DNA of 64,000 bases from Serendipita indica DSM 11827. Taxonomy: Eukaryota; Basidiomycota; Agaricomycetes; Sebacinales; Serendipitaceae. The DNA lies in assembly GCA_910890315.1 (NCBI GenBank), contig CAJVGD010000001.1, positions 1,302,001-1,366,000 of the forward strand. The letters are read 5' to 3'. Below the pieces are notes generated by a model. The model was not told where the DNA came from. It was given only the letters and a program-made list of their open reading frames with translations, and made no database searches. Of this stretch, positions 22,943-34,910 are shown in pieces (within the stretch, counting starts at the first letter, position 1; each line of letters starts with the position of its first letter). The translations under genes and the position numbers were made by a program.

Positions 22943-24547
22943 TCATAAGAGCTTTCCAAAAGGTTTTTGGAAGCCCTTTTCCACGCTCCAGCTGAGCACG
23001 CCTCTGAGGTACGTCTGCTGGACTTGACCATGAAGCTTGACGCCCTCAAACGGTGATAACCGATTCTTGAAGTGCAGATCCTCTTTCGCTATCTATTCAT
23101 GTATTCGTCAGATACAATTCGGAGAGACATGACAAGTACGTACCGTCACCTCGGTATTTGGATTCCACACAATTAAATCTGCGTCATGTCCAACCGTAAT
23201 AGACCCCTTTCTGTGGTGTAATCGGGCATGAAGGGCCGTTCGCTCACTGGTCCACTCCATCACGCGCTTGATGCTATATCCTCTCTTCTTCGCTCCCGTC
23301 CAAAGGACGCTCAGACCAAGTCCCAGTCCAGATATCCCACCCCACGCCTTCATGAAATCCCCACCGTCGACCATTTTCAAACTCGCGACGCACGGCGAGT
23401 GGTCCGATACAACAAAATCGATTGTACCGTCGCCCAGTGCCGCCCAAAGTGCTTCCCTATTTGCCTCGTCACGAATAGGTGGGCAGCATTTGAACTCTGG
23501 ATGACCAGAGGGAACGTCCGAGGCGATAAATGTGAGATAGTGGAAACATGTCTCGACTGTCAGTTTCAAGCCGGATGCTCTGGCGCGTTTGATGATTGGG
23601 ATGGCGGATGAGGCGGTGAGGTGGACAATATGGCATCGTACTGATGGGTAGGATGCCTGTAAGCGGGTTATCATGTTGATAGCGGCGAGTTCCATTTGTT
23701 GTGGGCGCGAGGCGAGAAATGTACTATAGTCGTGTGGATCTGCATCCGGTTGCGAGTCTTCGTGTACATCCAATTCGGCATGGAAGAGCAAGGCTGCGTC
23801 GGTGTCCTGTAGATGTCAGTAGTGAGAGTGATTGAGATAACAAGGCGTACCTCGAGTTTTTCCATTGCCAGCTTGAGATCATTCTCCTCTACGTGGGGGA
23901 ATTCCTATCGCCGGTTATGTCATATAGAAGTGATTGAAGGTGGCACACCTCGACGCCACTATTGATGAGGAAACACTTGAAGCCTTTGACACCAGCATCC
24001 AATAGCGGTCTCAGGTCGTCCTTATCACTTTGTCAATAGGCGTCTCGCCAAGAGATGATAACCGACTTGATTACCAGGGATAACGCCTCCCCAGAATGCG
24101 ACATCTGCCCAGCATTGTCCATTGGCGGCGTCGCGCTTGACGGTCAGGTTGTGGACGGTGGTCGTTGGTGGAATCGAGTTGAGGGGCATGTCGACGACAG
24201 TGGTGACACCTCCAGCGACAGCTGCTTGAGTCCCTGTTGCGAATCCCTCCCAGTCTGTGCGCCCGGGCTCGTTGAGGTGGACATGTGCACTGTTTAGATG
24301 GCAAAGGTCAAAGAGCGTGGGGATAAGCAACGTAGGGGACTTACTCGACGAGACCTGGGAGTATGTAAAGATCTCCAGCATCAATAAATTCGTAGCGATC
24401 ATTGTCTGCGAATGCGTCTTGCGGCGAGTAGCCAGAGTCGATGGCGGTGATCTTGCCTGTGGATGGATCTGCATGGATCGTCGCTGGGACGGGCTGATCG
24501 TGTGCTGGCAGGAGGACATTTCGGGACGTAAGCACGAGGAGCCGCAT
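22943..24547 (-). CDS. DAL1: Allantoinase
   Basis: Hydrolyses allantoin to allantoate in purine-nitrogen use. ATG at 24547 ([14 protein letters not shown]); an earlier in-frame GTG is not a credible start. Key blocks: [11 protein letters not shown] joined across an intron to [16 protein letters not shown] (His-x-His zinc ligands), [32 protein letters not shown] with the Lys that becomes carboxylated, [59 protein letters not shown] with the catalytic Asp, and the C-terminal [10 protein letters not shown] and [15 protein letters not shown] ending at 22943. Length and order match fungal cyclic amidohydrolases of the allantoinase type. A decayed copy of its 3' part lies at 19350-20160. Confidence 0.92.
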
Positions 24548-25377
24548 TCCGACTGTCGAGGCAGTGGCGCAAATCCGTTTGGGTAAACAAATCTCTAGAT
24601 CTGATGGGTCAACACTCGGCTCCGCAGCTTTGTTCAATATTAGCACAAGAGCCTAATGATTTCTCTGTGAGATACGAGAAACGGACTCGGCTTCTAGTAA
24701 GCGTTGTTTGGGGCCGGGCAACCTCCACGGAGGGAGCAGTCACTTGAAATTGGCGGCGTTATGCAGATGGGCTCAGAGGAGCTGTCTGCAAAGGACTTGT
24801 ACTGTTAGAATTACAAAGAGGCGAACATATGACTGTACGGGGCCAACAAAGGGGCCTCCAGGGATCTGATATTGCGCAGGACCCTCGTTAGCCTCTGTGC
24901 TTCTCAAGGACTTGGGCCACTGAAATCAACCAGACATATGATCTCCCAGGGTGCCTGTGGCCGCATTGGGAAGGTGATGTTTTCATAGCGGGCCAGGCGG
25001 CGGTTGAATAACTGCTGCCGCTACTGGCTTGGACTGCCGTGTAATGTGTTTATAAGGAGGGTCTCCTTCCGCTTCTGGTCGTTGTTCCAAACCGAGCAAG
25101 ACGCCGTCTGCAGCCAGGCCAGCGCTAAACCTCCCGCTTGGTAAACTTGTTCGTCGCTGATTCCTAATTCTTATTTATCTCATAATTACTTTCTTTGCCA
25201 GGTCCCCCCTATAGCCCGCCCGTGTTTGCTTGCGTTTACGGTGCTTGCGCCCACTCCGGTTTTGTGACCTACCATTCTCGGCCAGTCCTCCCATCGCCTC
25301 TGGTTAGCATTCTAAGCTTGATTGCACGCTATCTAGCTTGCTAACAACACCCGTTTCATGCGCTCCAGAAGTCGATA
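24548..25377. promoter_or_regulatory. Divergent promoter, allantoinase / MADS-box gene
   Basis: 830 bp with no coding potential between two divergent start codons. The stretch 25130-25330 is pyrimidine-rich just before the MADS-box ATG, typical of a fungal core promoter. Specific binding sites cannot be assigned. Confidence 0.45.
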
Positions 25378-26794
25378 ATGTCCACGTCTGCTGCTCCCGT
25401 CGGCGCTGGAGGAGGTGCCCAGCACCCGCACGGCCATCTTCCGCCCCAGTCCATGATCAATTTCCAACACGAAGACGGAGACGATGATGAGGGCGACGAT
25501 GATGACGAGGGCCCGTCCAAAAAGGCCGCTGACAAAAAATCTGGCCGCAGAAAGATCAAGATCGAGTTTATCAACGACAAGTCGAGGAGACACATTACAT
25601 TCTCAAAGCGCAAGGCTGGAATTATGAAAAAGGTGTGCTCCCTTTGCTGTCCCCGCCCCGTCCTTGGTCGCCGTGCCGTGCTCGTCGTGTTGGGCCCCTC
25701 CAAACCCGCCCTCGCACGAGATCCTGGTCTCTGAAACCCCCTGGGACGCTGTTTCACGGGGGATTTGCCAGTCTGCCACTCGTGCCCACTGCCGTCACGT
25801 CGTCCCCATTTGGTACTCAACTATTGACTCTCCAAACCAGGCATATGAGCTCTCTACGCTCACGGGTACTCAAGTCCTCTTGCTCGTCGTCTCAGAGACT
25901 GGTCTCGTCTATACCTTTACCACGGCCAAACTGCAGCCTTTGGTCACACAGCCAGAGGGCAAGAACCTCATCCAAGCTTGTCTCAACGCCCCCGCAGGTC
26001 AGATCCCTACGGGTGCACCGCTCGGACAGGCAGGAAGTAGCGTTCATCAAGCAAATATTCACAACCAGCCACAGGTCCCGCAGTCGTCCGGTGGGCCCGT
26101 TCCAGTTACACATCCAGCTTCTGGCGTCGCTCAGGGCATGCCCCCGCCAACGGCAATGCCTCCGCCTACACGCAACATTCCAGGTGGTATCAATATTGGT
26201 GGCAACAAACGCGATGACGACATGGAAGACGATGATGAAGAAGAACCCGCGAGCCCCTCCGACGACGCGACGTCGCCCATGGTCGATCTCGGGCCCGGTA
26301 CGTCAACCATTTGTTCATTCCTTGCTCTCATTCTCTAACCCTTTTCCCGTACAGGGGGCTTGCAACGCCATACGTCTCATCATGGTGCACCCGGTCAACC
26401 TCGTCCTACTGCCGCTACGAACCATTCCGCTAGAGGAGCGCATCATGGTGTCCATCCATACGGTGGAGGTGCTCGTGATGCCGGTCACAGACGTCGAACG
26501 AGCAGTAACACCAATGCCGCCTCTGCTGGTGGCGTCGGTGGTCCCGGACGTGTGACGAGTCCACGACTTGCAATGCAGCGACAGGCGAGTGGGTTGAGCG
26601 ACAACAATGGTGGACTAGAGACCCAGAGCCCGACGACAATGCATTACGCGCCTCATGCACACGACCCTCAGGCTGCGCTGTACTATGGTCAACAAGGATA
26701 TCCCCCTCAACAGCAACAACCCGGTCCGCCACAAGGTGCGCCGCCAGGCAGTTGGGGACAGGCGCCTCCAGGTGTCCATCAGCATCGCAGGTGA
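25378..26794 (+). CDS. MCM1: MADS-box transcription factor, MCM1/SRF type
   Basis: Exons 25378-25632, 25841-26297 and 26355-26794. The N-terminus is Gly/His-rich, then strongly acidic (residues 31-45), followed by the MADS box at about 55-112: GRRKIKIEFINDKSRRHITF, SKRKAGIMKK, intron, AYELSTLTGTQVLLLVVSET and GLVYTFTTAKLQPLV. KIKIEFI and the SAM-like ACLNAP extension fit the SRF/MCM1 class, not MEF2. The C-terminus is Pro/Gln/Gly-rich (YYGQQGYPPQQQQPGPPQGA), like an activation domain. In fungi this factor binds CC(A/T)6GG boxes and acts with cofactors in mating, cell cycle and arginine metabolism. An intron of about 208 bp splits the MADS box. The arginine-catabolic CAR2 gene lies next door. 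Confidence 0.9.
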
Positions 26795-27175
26795 AGGAAC
26801 CCCGACTTGTCGTGCCAGTCGTGTCCCAAGCCCAAGTCTCTGACTCTTTTCAACCTCTCGAGGCCTCGACCACATGGTTAGGCAAACCCTTCTCTCACTA
26901 TGCAAGCTTTATGGTGCCCGTATTTTCATTTGCGGTCGTACCAATTACTGTATATCAATACCATCCGACCCGTCATCTTCCTTCTTCATCCTAGCACCCG
27001 GTCCTCGTCAAGAATGGACCTACGTCGACTATGTTGTTGAACAAACGGACCTGCTTTCCTTCTTCTTGCCTGTTGTGTCCCCTCCTCTCCGCTGCCTGGT
27101 CCATCCATTGAGACCGTGTACCGTCTAGGCTGATCATTGATACGCATGCCGTTCCAGCTTCGTTGTGCCTACTAG

Positions 27176-27191
27176 CTCTCTCTCTCTCTCT
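27176..27191 (+). repeat. (CT)n microsatellite
   Basis: Eight CT dinucleotides in a row, followed by a second short CT run near 27206-27216, in the 3' region of the MADS-box gene. Confidence 0.9.
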
Positions 27192-27511
27192 GTGAATGCA
27201 ATCGTCTCTCTCTCCTTCTTGTGATTCTCGTGATCCCTGGTGCAAGTGGCGTTGGTCATTTACGAGTTCCGGCCGATGAGCCAAATAGACGGGAAACGAC
27301 GAGCGCTCAATGATGCGCTATAAGGAAAACGTCACGTAAGGATGGTCATGAGTCTGAAAAGCCACAAGGTCCGTTTGACCGTGGGGTCTTTCGTTTCTTG
27401 GCTCTGACCACCACCAAAGGTTTCTCGACGCCGAACTAAACACGGTTTAAAGCAACCAAGACCGGATTACCAACAAGAGAAAAGACAGATCTAGAATTCT
27501 ACTTGACCGAT

Positions 27512-29422
27512 ATGCCGACCGATACGCGACAGCCAACGATTGGGGCAGGTCATGGCACCGTCCCAAAGCCGGCTCCTACATCTGCTACAAATGCGAGCGC
27601 TGAGAGGCCTGTTGGGAACGATCGGAATGAATATGCCACCCAACAGCCAACGCAGACGAAGAAACTGTCTTCAAAGGCCGTCATGGACATGGAACACAAG
27701 CATGGTGCACACAAGTATGCCCAATCCTTTTTTTAAAAATCATGGTTTATTTTTCTGACTTTGCCATCCATCGCCACCCGTACTGACGGCTTTCTGCTTC
27801 TTGCGATTGCGTGCCATTCCATAGCTACCATCCTCTGCCAGTCGTCTTTGATTCTGCAAAGGGAGCAAAGTAGGCGGATTCCTCGGGATGCGCAAGTGTC
27901 GCGTGACTCATTCTCGGAACAGGGTTTGGGATCCAGAGGGAAGGGAGTACATTGATATGCTGAGTGCATACTCGTATGTCCCTTACTCTACACATACATC
28001 ATTACATCATTCTTACCAAACGTGATTTTATTTTTCACAGAGCGGTCAACCAAGGCCACTGCCACCCAAAACTCGTCGCCGCCGTTCAAGCCCAAGCGAG
28101 CAAACTCACCTTGTCCTCTCGCGCGTTTTACAACTCGCAATTTGGACCGTATGCAGAGTTTGTGACGCGCATGTTTGGATATGACATGGTGCTCCCCATG
28201 AACACGGGCGCAGAGGCTGTTGAGACGGCCCTCAAGGTGGCGAGAAAGTGGGCTTATGAGGTTAAAAAGGTTCCGCAGGGGAAAGCGATGATCCTTGCCT
28301 GCGAGGGGAATTTCCATGGTAGGACACTCGGTGTCATCAGGTGAAGGCTCTCCTGTTCATTCTGCCAGCAATAGGTTGATCGCTTCATAGTATGAGTACC
28401 GATCCTGAAAGTCGTGGTGGATTTGGGCCATTCCTCGAAGGTGTAGGCCCGACGTATATGTCCAAAGATGGGACTACAAAGGCGATTCGGTACAACTGTA
28501 TCCCGGATCTCAAAGAGGCACTCGAAACACATGGAGGTCATATCGCAGCGTTCCTTGTCGAACCCATTCAAGGTGAAGCAGGTATCGTTGTCCCAGACGA
28601 CGGATATCTCGCCGAAGCACACAAGTTGTGCAAAGAATATAATGTGCTCCTTATTTGCGACGAGATCCAGACGGGGTTGTGCCGCACAGGAAAGATGTTG
28701 TGCGCCGAGTGGGATGGTGTGCGTCCGGACATGATTCTTCTTGGCAAGGCGCTTTCTGGGGAATGTACCCTGTCTCGGCTGTCCTAGCAGACAAGCCGAT
28801 CATGGGCGTTATCAAGCCAGGTGAACACGGTAGTACTTATGGCGGGTACGTACCATTTCGTCTGGCTTTTCTATTTCTCTTACAAGCAAATCTCTATAGA
28901 AACCCACGGTAGTGCCATTGCCATTGTAGCATTGCAAATCCTCGTTGACGAGCAACTCGCCGAGCGTGCGGAGCGACTGGGCAAGGTTTTCCGTGACGGT
29001 ATCAAGGCGATCAACTCGCCACTCGTCCAGACCGTACGCGGGCGAGGATTGCTAAACGCGGTCGTGATCGATGAGAGCAAGAGCAAGCGCGGACGCACGG
29101 CATGGCAGCTTTGCTTGCTCCTCAAGCAACGTGGGCTCTTGGCGAAGCCTACGCATGTCAACACGTAAGCTTCTAGAATCGGAGCTTGGTTTGAGGGCTG
29201 ATGAAATGGTGTAGCATACGGTTTGCGCCGCCATTGGTGATTGAAGAAGAAGACCTCCGCAAGGCGATTGATATCATTGCAAAGGCGTTGAAGGATCTGG
29301 ATGAGGTGCGAATCCGTACGCTTTTATATCTGAAAACTAAATCAAGGTAGCTCGACGTTCTTCCTGGCGAAGAGGCAGAGGAGCCCGAGGAAAAGTCGTA
29401 CACCGCTCATGTCGAGCTCTAA
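27512..29422 (+). CDS. CAR2: Ornithine aminotransferase
   Basis: PLP enzyme that converts ornithine and 2-oxoglutarate to glutamate semialdehyde, in arginine catabolism. ATG at 27512 ([15 protein letters not shown]). Conserved blocks: [109 protein letters not shown] with the PLP-contacting Asp, [12 protein letters not shown] with the Schiff-base Lys, [11 protein letters not shown] and [12 protein letters not shown]. The tail [17 protein letters not shown] is acidic. At 28758-28761 a G run is one base short, breaking [12 protein letters not shown]. No targeting peptide is obvious, in line with cytosolic fungal forms. Confidence 0.93.
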
Positions 29423-29901
29423 ACGCCCTATGTTCTCCTAGAGGCACTGTTACAATACCCTACACCTACTGCATCGCATCATCATCGCATCCCTGCACGA
29501 CAGAAACGACGCATTTATTCAATGGAGCTCCCGAGGACCGCTGTAGGTCAGAGTGTCTTGAAACAGATGTTCGACGCAGTGGTATAGCCAATGTCGTTGA
29601 TCACTCCTGTAATGGCCTCTCTGATATGTAGATTCCATGTGCCTATTTTTCCTTGTAGCCAATATCAACACACCCCGTATCTGATCTAGAATAGTGTGCG
29701 TGAGGATGATTAAAAGAGGGTCGATTGCGAGAGGAGCACGCCATCCTCCGAGTGTTTCTCCGGGGCTTCCATGGGCCCGCTCCTGACTTGACTCCAGTCA
29801 CGACCACGAACGACCTTTGCATCTCAAGCACGGACACCCTGCATTATATTCCTTGATTCTACTCGTCCAACAACCACTCGTGTACTAGCAACGTGCACAC
29901 C

Positions 29902-31189
29902 ATGTGTCGTTTGGTCATCTACAAGGGTACCGAGCCCATCTTACTCTCGCATGTGCGTCCTCTGCATTTCGAAAGTGATATCAGAGACTAATAGACGTAT
30001 AGCTTCTTACTCGACCGGCTCATTCAATCATCAATCAGGCCTTTGACTCACGGCTGCGCTTGGACAGACGCAGGCCCATCAACGGCGATGGTTTTGGAGT
30101 TGGTAAGCATCACGGTGTGCTCAACGCTCTAATTGACGCGTTGAATAGGTTGGTACGATACGCCTTCGGACGGTGGCTCAGAGCCATGCATATTCACCTC
30201 TATCACTCCGGCTTGGAACAATGCAAACTTGACGCGTATCGCCGAGAAGATTCGTAGTCCGCTCGTATTTGGTCACGTTAGAGCCACGACGGCCGGCAGT
30301 ATGTCTCTCATCCTTCGCGGTTCCCGAAATAGACTAATGCCGTTTGCAGGTCTGAGTCAAGACAATTGCCATCCTTGGCGATATGGACGACTCATGGTTA
30401 GTCGACTTGTTTAGTCGCTGCATGGTACTGATACTAACCGCACGGATACAGTGGATGCATAATGGGGGAATCGCCGAATTTGACCGTCTCAAACGGCCAC
30501 TTCAAGCTCTTCTTCCAGACGAAATCTTCGCTGTCCCACAAGGGAACACAGACTCTGAATGGGCGTTTGCCCTGTTCCTCGCCGAACTCTCCAAACTTCA
30601 TCCCATCATTCCCAAGTCATCGTCCAATCCAGACCACTCTGCACCAATTCCGCACGACCTTCTACAAAAAGCGATGTTGGCGACCATTTCGACGCTCAAC
30701 AGACTCGCGCGTGATGCGGGCGTAAGCGAACCCTCGCTCATGAACTTTTGTGTGGCAGACGGGCAAACTGTCGTAGCGACGCGATACATCTCGAGCAAAA
30801 AGGACGAGGCGGCGAGCTTGTACTACTCGAGCGGAACAACGTTTTGTGAGGAGTCTGTCCACTGCACCAACAACGATGCTGCTACTGTAAACGGCAATGG
30901 AAGTGGAAGCGGGCATTATCGCATGTCCAAACTTGACAAACGCGAAAACATTATCATGATCGCCTCGGAACCGCTCACGTTTGAGAAGGCAGACTGGCTC
31001 GAGATACGAACAAACACAATGGTGGTCATCACTCCCAAGATGAATTTCTTGCAAATTCCCATCAAGGACGAGTTTTACGTCCCACACTCTGTCGCTCACA
31101 CACGTACCATCGAGTTTGCTGCGACAAAGGGCCTGCTTAGTCCAAAGACTGGCGCCTTTGTTCCACGCATCGCGGGAGAAGCTTCTTGA
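29902..31189 (+). CDS. DUG3: DUG3-type class II glutamine amidotransferase
   Basis: ATG at 29902 gives MCRLVIYKGTEPILLSH; Cys2 is the nucleophile exposed after Met removal. Then LLTRPAHSIINQAFDSRLRL, PINGDGFGVGWY, an exon with EPCIFTSITPAWNNANL, PLVFGHVRATTAG, NCHPW and MWMHNGGIAEFDRLKR. The rest (LPDEIFAVPQGNTDSEWAFA and VVITPKMNFLQIP) fits the Dug3 family, the amidotransferase-like part of the Dug1-Dug2-Dug3 system that breaks down glutathione in the cytosol. Five exons. The C-terminus IAGEAS is normal for the family. It is convergent with the P450 gene. Confidence 0.88.
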
Positions 31190-31523
31190 GTCCTCTCGCC
31201 TTCATCATATATCCCAGAGTCCTTTGTGTTCACTGCGTCACGCCCATGTAGAGATCCAACTATGATTTATTGAGAAGCTGCTTTCTATCTACAGCGAATA
31301 AGATACCCTCCACAAAAGAGGTTAAGATAGTGAGAGGCGGCGTCATCGTGATCAAAAGGTTTGCGGAGTCGAAAGGTGGTGTACATTTGGGAGGTAGAAC
31401 AAAGGCGGAGCGGGCATAGAGGGTTCGGAGGAGTCGTTATCGGGGTCGTAAGAGAGGATCACGGTCACACTTGGTGGTTAGGGTATTTGAGGATAGGGTC
31501 AAGGGGGGTTGGTTGTCATCCAT

Positions 31524-33446
31524 TTAAGCGACGACGGGACGGAGACGGAGGGGCAAGCATGCTCCATCCTCAGGTCTGCTGATCACGCGAGGTTGGATTG
31601 TGGCCGACATGCGCGATTCGATGGGTTCAATGACTTCGAATTCAAACGCGCGGATAAAGGCCATGATAAGAATCTTCATCTCAAAGACGGCTAGAGACAA
31701 GTTAGTCGAATAGAATTGCCTTTGGAGCGAATTAGACGTACCTAGTCGGTAGCCGAGGCAGCTTCGAGCGCCCACAAGGAAGGTGAGCATACCACTCCAT
31801 GCACCAGGCAAGAACTTTCCGTCTGGAGTACCGCTCTTCTCAATCCAGCGCTCTGGACGGAAGCTATCGCCATCACCCCAGACAGAAGAGAATCGGTTGA
31901 CAGCTACAACGGGGATGTGGATAACCTGACCGGCCTTGATCGGGATCTCGTGGATAAGGCGACCGTCGGTACCGACAATGGGCGTGGCGAGCGGAAGAAT
32001 ATCGTCCTTTTCAGCCACCTTTTCGTTGCGTGCAGAGGGAGGGAAGAGTCGGAAACCTTCGCGAGTGACGGCGTCGAGATAAGGGAAGTTTTCGCTGGAC
32101 CAAAGCTCGTCGAAAGTAGATTCCTATCGGTGCTCATGACCTCTTCGCGCAACTTGCGTTGAACTTCTGGGTGCTGAGCGAGCATGTAGAGCGTAAAGTT
32201 GAGGACGACAGAGGTGGTCTCATGGCCAGCGATGACAAAGGTGACGATATGGTCAAGGAGTTCGTCGTCAGAGATGCGCTTCTTGCTTTTCACCGAGGTT
32301 CGCACGCACTAGAAACCGATGAGAATCGGTTGTAAGCACAAAACTGCAACAACTCACAAAGAATCGAGAGGAGATCTCGGCCATTGTCGATATCCGAAAC
32401 ACCTCGCTGAATGAGCTTGTTGGCGAAAGGCTTGATCGTGTTTTTAATGTTGCTCTGAGCCTTGATAGAGGGGAGAGGAAGTTGGCCGATCCAAGGGAAT
32501 TGAAGTGCGAGGAGAGCAAGAAAACCTTCCCAGACCATGCCGAGATTGGCTTGCTTACGCCAGCCTTCCATAATCGAGCGAGCCTCGGGGCTTTGACCTT
32601 GTTGAAAGTCGTGTGCAAATGCGACACGACCAATCACGTCGAGAGTCGAAGTGGCCGTCCAGTCGAGCATGTTGACGTCTCGGACACCACCATGGGATTC
32701 GATCTGAGATTGCAGACGAGAAACGACATTATTGACTGCGAGCCACATGTCGGGACCCATTGCGCGGATGCGGTCGAGCGTAAATGCAGGGGCGAGGAGT
32801 GCGCGCATAGGCTTGTGAGCGTGCTCGCCCTCGACCCAGACTATACCACGTCCAGTGAGGCGCTCAATAATGGGTCTAAACACAGCTGAATGAGGGTAGT
32901 TGTACGCATTCTGCAAAGGCCGTTGATGCGATGTCGAAAGTCTGGGAAAAAGTCGGACCTTGCAAAGAATGCGGTCAATGGCCTTTGGGTCAGTGACACA
33001 GAGCTAATTTAGATGATTAGACTATTGCTAGACTGCCTCGAGACGCCCTCGACTCACTATGTCATGATGCTATCATGTCGAAATATCGTCAGATGCGCAA
33101 ATTTAGACGCAAAAAAATATGAACGTACACCCCAAGCACCCTTGATCTTAAAATTGGGACCGAAACGAGTGATCCATTGACGCCATTGGGAGCCACAGTC
33201 GTCTTCAAACTCGAGCCATTCGTGACCCCAGATTTTGGAGGCACCGTCCTGGATGCGGAGAGGAGTTGTAAGCATCTTGAAGGCAACTACGAGCATGTCA
33301 CAAAGGAGACTTACGGGTACGGGAATGTTCTGGAGACGCGAGTAATTGTCCCACCACTTGTAGGCTACATAACCAGCGGTGGAGGCAACGAGCGCAAGTG
33401 CAAGTTGAAGGGGGAGCGGAAGTGAAATTAAGAGGCCGGCGGACAT
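31524..33446 (-). CDS. Cytochrome P450
   Basis: ATG at 33446 (MSAGLLISLPLPLQLALALV) with an N-terminal membrane anchor for the ER. The I-helix is FVIAGHETTSVVLNF (AGxxT), the K-helix is DAVTREGFRLFPP (ExxR), the PERW-type motif is FRPERWI and the haem loop is FLVGARSCLGYRL with the axial Cys. Length is about 500 residues, as usual. Six or more introns. The VWVEGEHAHKPMRALLAPAF block resembles basidiomycete CYP families that lack an assigned substrate; no secondary-metabolite cluster is visible around it. Function cannot be inferred beyond monooxygenation. Confidence 0.9.
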
Positions 33447-33878
33447 GGTGGAGTTCAAGATTGAGGCGGGCTGGGTGGGGGAAAGAGAATGAGAACAAGG
33501 CTAAGGCAACACCAATTCGATTTATAGGCGGCGTCTCGTACCACTCGCTGGCCGGTCGCCATTGTCTGCCAGGCAGAGCAAGAACTGCAGGAATCCCTTT
33601 TTTCGCTATTTCAACATTAATTTCATATTTTGTTCGGCCTGCTGTATTTGTGCACTCTCTGGGCGCCCACAATAGGCCAATTCAGTCCCGTGGCCACTTA
33701 GGGAAGACTAAAGAAAACTGACTCCAAAACAATCACCGGAGACCCTGGAGCAATACTCACAAGCAACTCATTGGATGACGGAGATGCGTTGAGCATTCAG
33801 CTCCAGGGTATCGGCTCTTGGCCACGGCACGTCACATCCGGCATCCTTTGACAGGCAATCCCAAGAGTTTGAACCGTC

Positions 33879-34710
33879 TCAACGTTGTCTCTGTGCCGTT
33901 GGCTGAGCGGCAAGTTCGGCGGAGACCTCTTGAACCCATTGTGCACGCTGAAGCTCGCGCGGTATAGTCTAGAAACCACACCCGTCATTATCATGCGCTC
34001 ATGTCCAAAGGTATCAGATGCACCACTCACCTCTTTTAGTCGTTCAGCCTCTCGTTGCGCCTCGAGGATCTCCTCTCGCAACTCGGGTTCTCGCGCAACA
34101 AAGGCTACACGAGGTTAGGAACACCACAACATGGAGTGAGAACAACGTACAGAATTCGTCCTCGTCCGCTACTGATGGTACCTCTTCGAGCTCCGACAAA
34201 AGGGCCTTTTCCGCCGCCCGCTGTCGTTCGAGCAAACCACTAGCAGCTCTTGAACCTTTGCGGGGACAGTCCGTCGTTCAGCTATTGTCTGCCCGAGACC
34301 AACGATTGCTCCTGCAACGCAATCACGGTCCGGTCCAGCGCCTCGTCAAAGGGCAAGCGACCTTTCAATCTGTTGAGATGCGCAAACAATTGACAGTTCC
34401 AGGCGACTCACGCGGCTGATCCACATATTCTTCAAAGTTGACGCCATTGACGCGCAGATTCGGCCCAGCAAGCGCAAATGTGTCGTCTACCCACTGATTT
34501 TGAAATTGTCAGACACTATTTCACATTTCAGGCGGTGCATCGGCTGACCTTGAGGAGCTCCTTTTCGAGTAAAGCCCGCTTTGCCGCGTCTTTGTTCCCT
34601 GGGAGCGTGGTTGACAACACATTGAGCACCGCTTTCCTAAAGTTGTCTTTGATCGCATTGTAGCTATCCATGCTTGGGACGGTCACTCGCGATAATCCAT
34701 GGGCGGGCAT
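33879..34710 (-). CDS. MIS14: Mis14/NSL1-like kinetochore protein
   Basis: ATG at 34710 (MPAHGLSRVTVPSMDSYNAI), DNFRKAVLNVLSTTLPGNKD, then WVDDTFALAGPNLRVNGVNF, RLPFDEALDRTVIALQEQSL, GQTIAERRTVPAKVQELL, LLERQRAAEKALLSELEEVP and REPELREEILEAQREAERLK, ending LAAQPTAQRQR at 33879. The order of a helical N-part, NLRVNG, PFDEALD and then IAExRRxxPxK matches Mis14/NSL1, a subunit of the MIND complex that links centromeres to Ndc80. Two one-base shifts around 34250-34310 disrupt the frame between ALQEQSL, IAERRTVP and SGLLERQR; no intron explains both, so I suspect base-call errors. Assignment rests on motif order, as this family is poorly conserved. Confidence 0.6.
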
Positions 34711-34910
34711 GTTTGTCGTCTGTTTCGTGCACTGATGACTAGCTTTATGTTGTTGAATAAACTAAAGAAATATCTGGGAGACCCAAGGAGTGGCTTGAAC
34801 ACGGTCCCCTCAATGTGGTTGGGCTCCAACCCTATCTTGGACATACCCATCGCAAGCGCATTGCTACTGCCCGCCAGCTCTCTCTGTAACGCGTAAAAGA
34901 CGCGTCAAAT

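Noticed and set aside
24548-24646. Longer N-terminus for allantoinase
   Set aside because: It would start at GTG; the first ATG at 24547 fits the family start.
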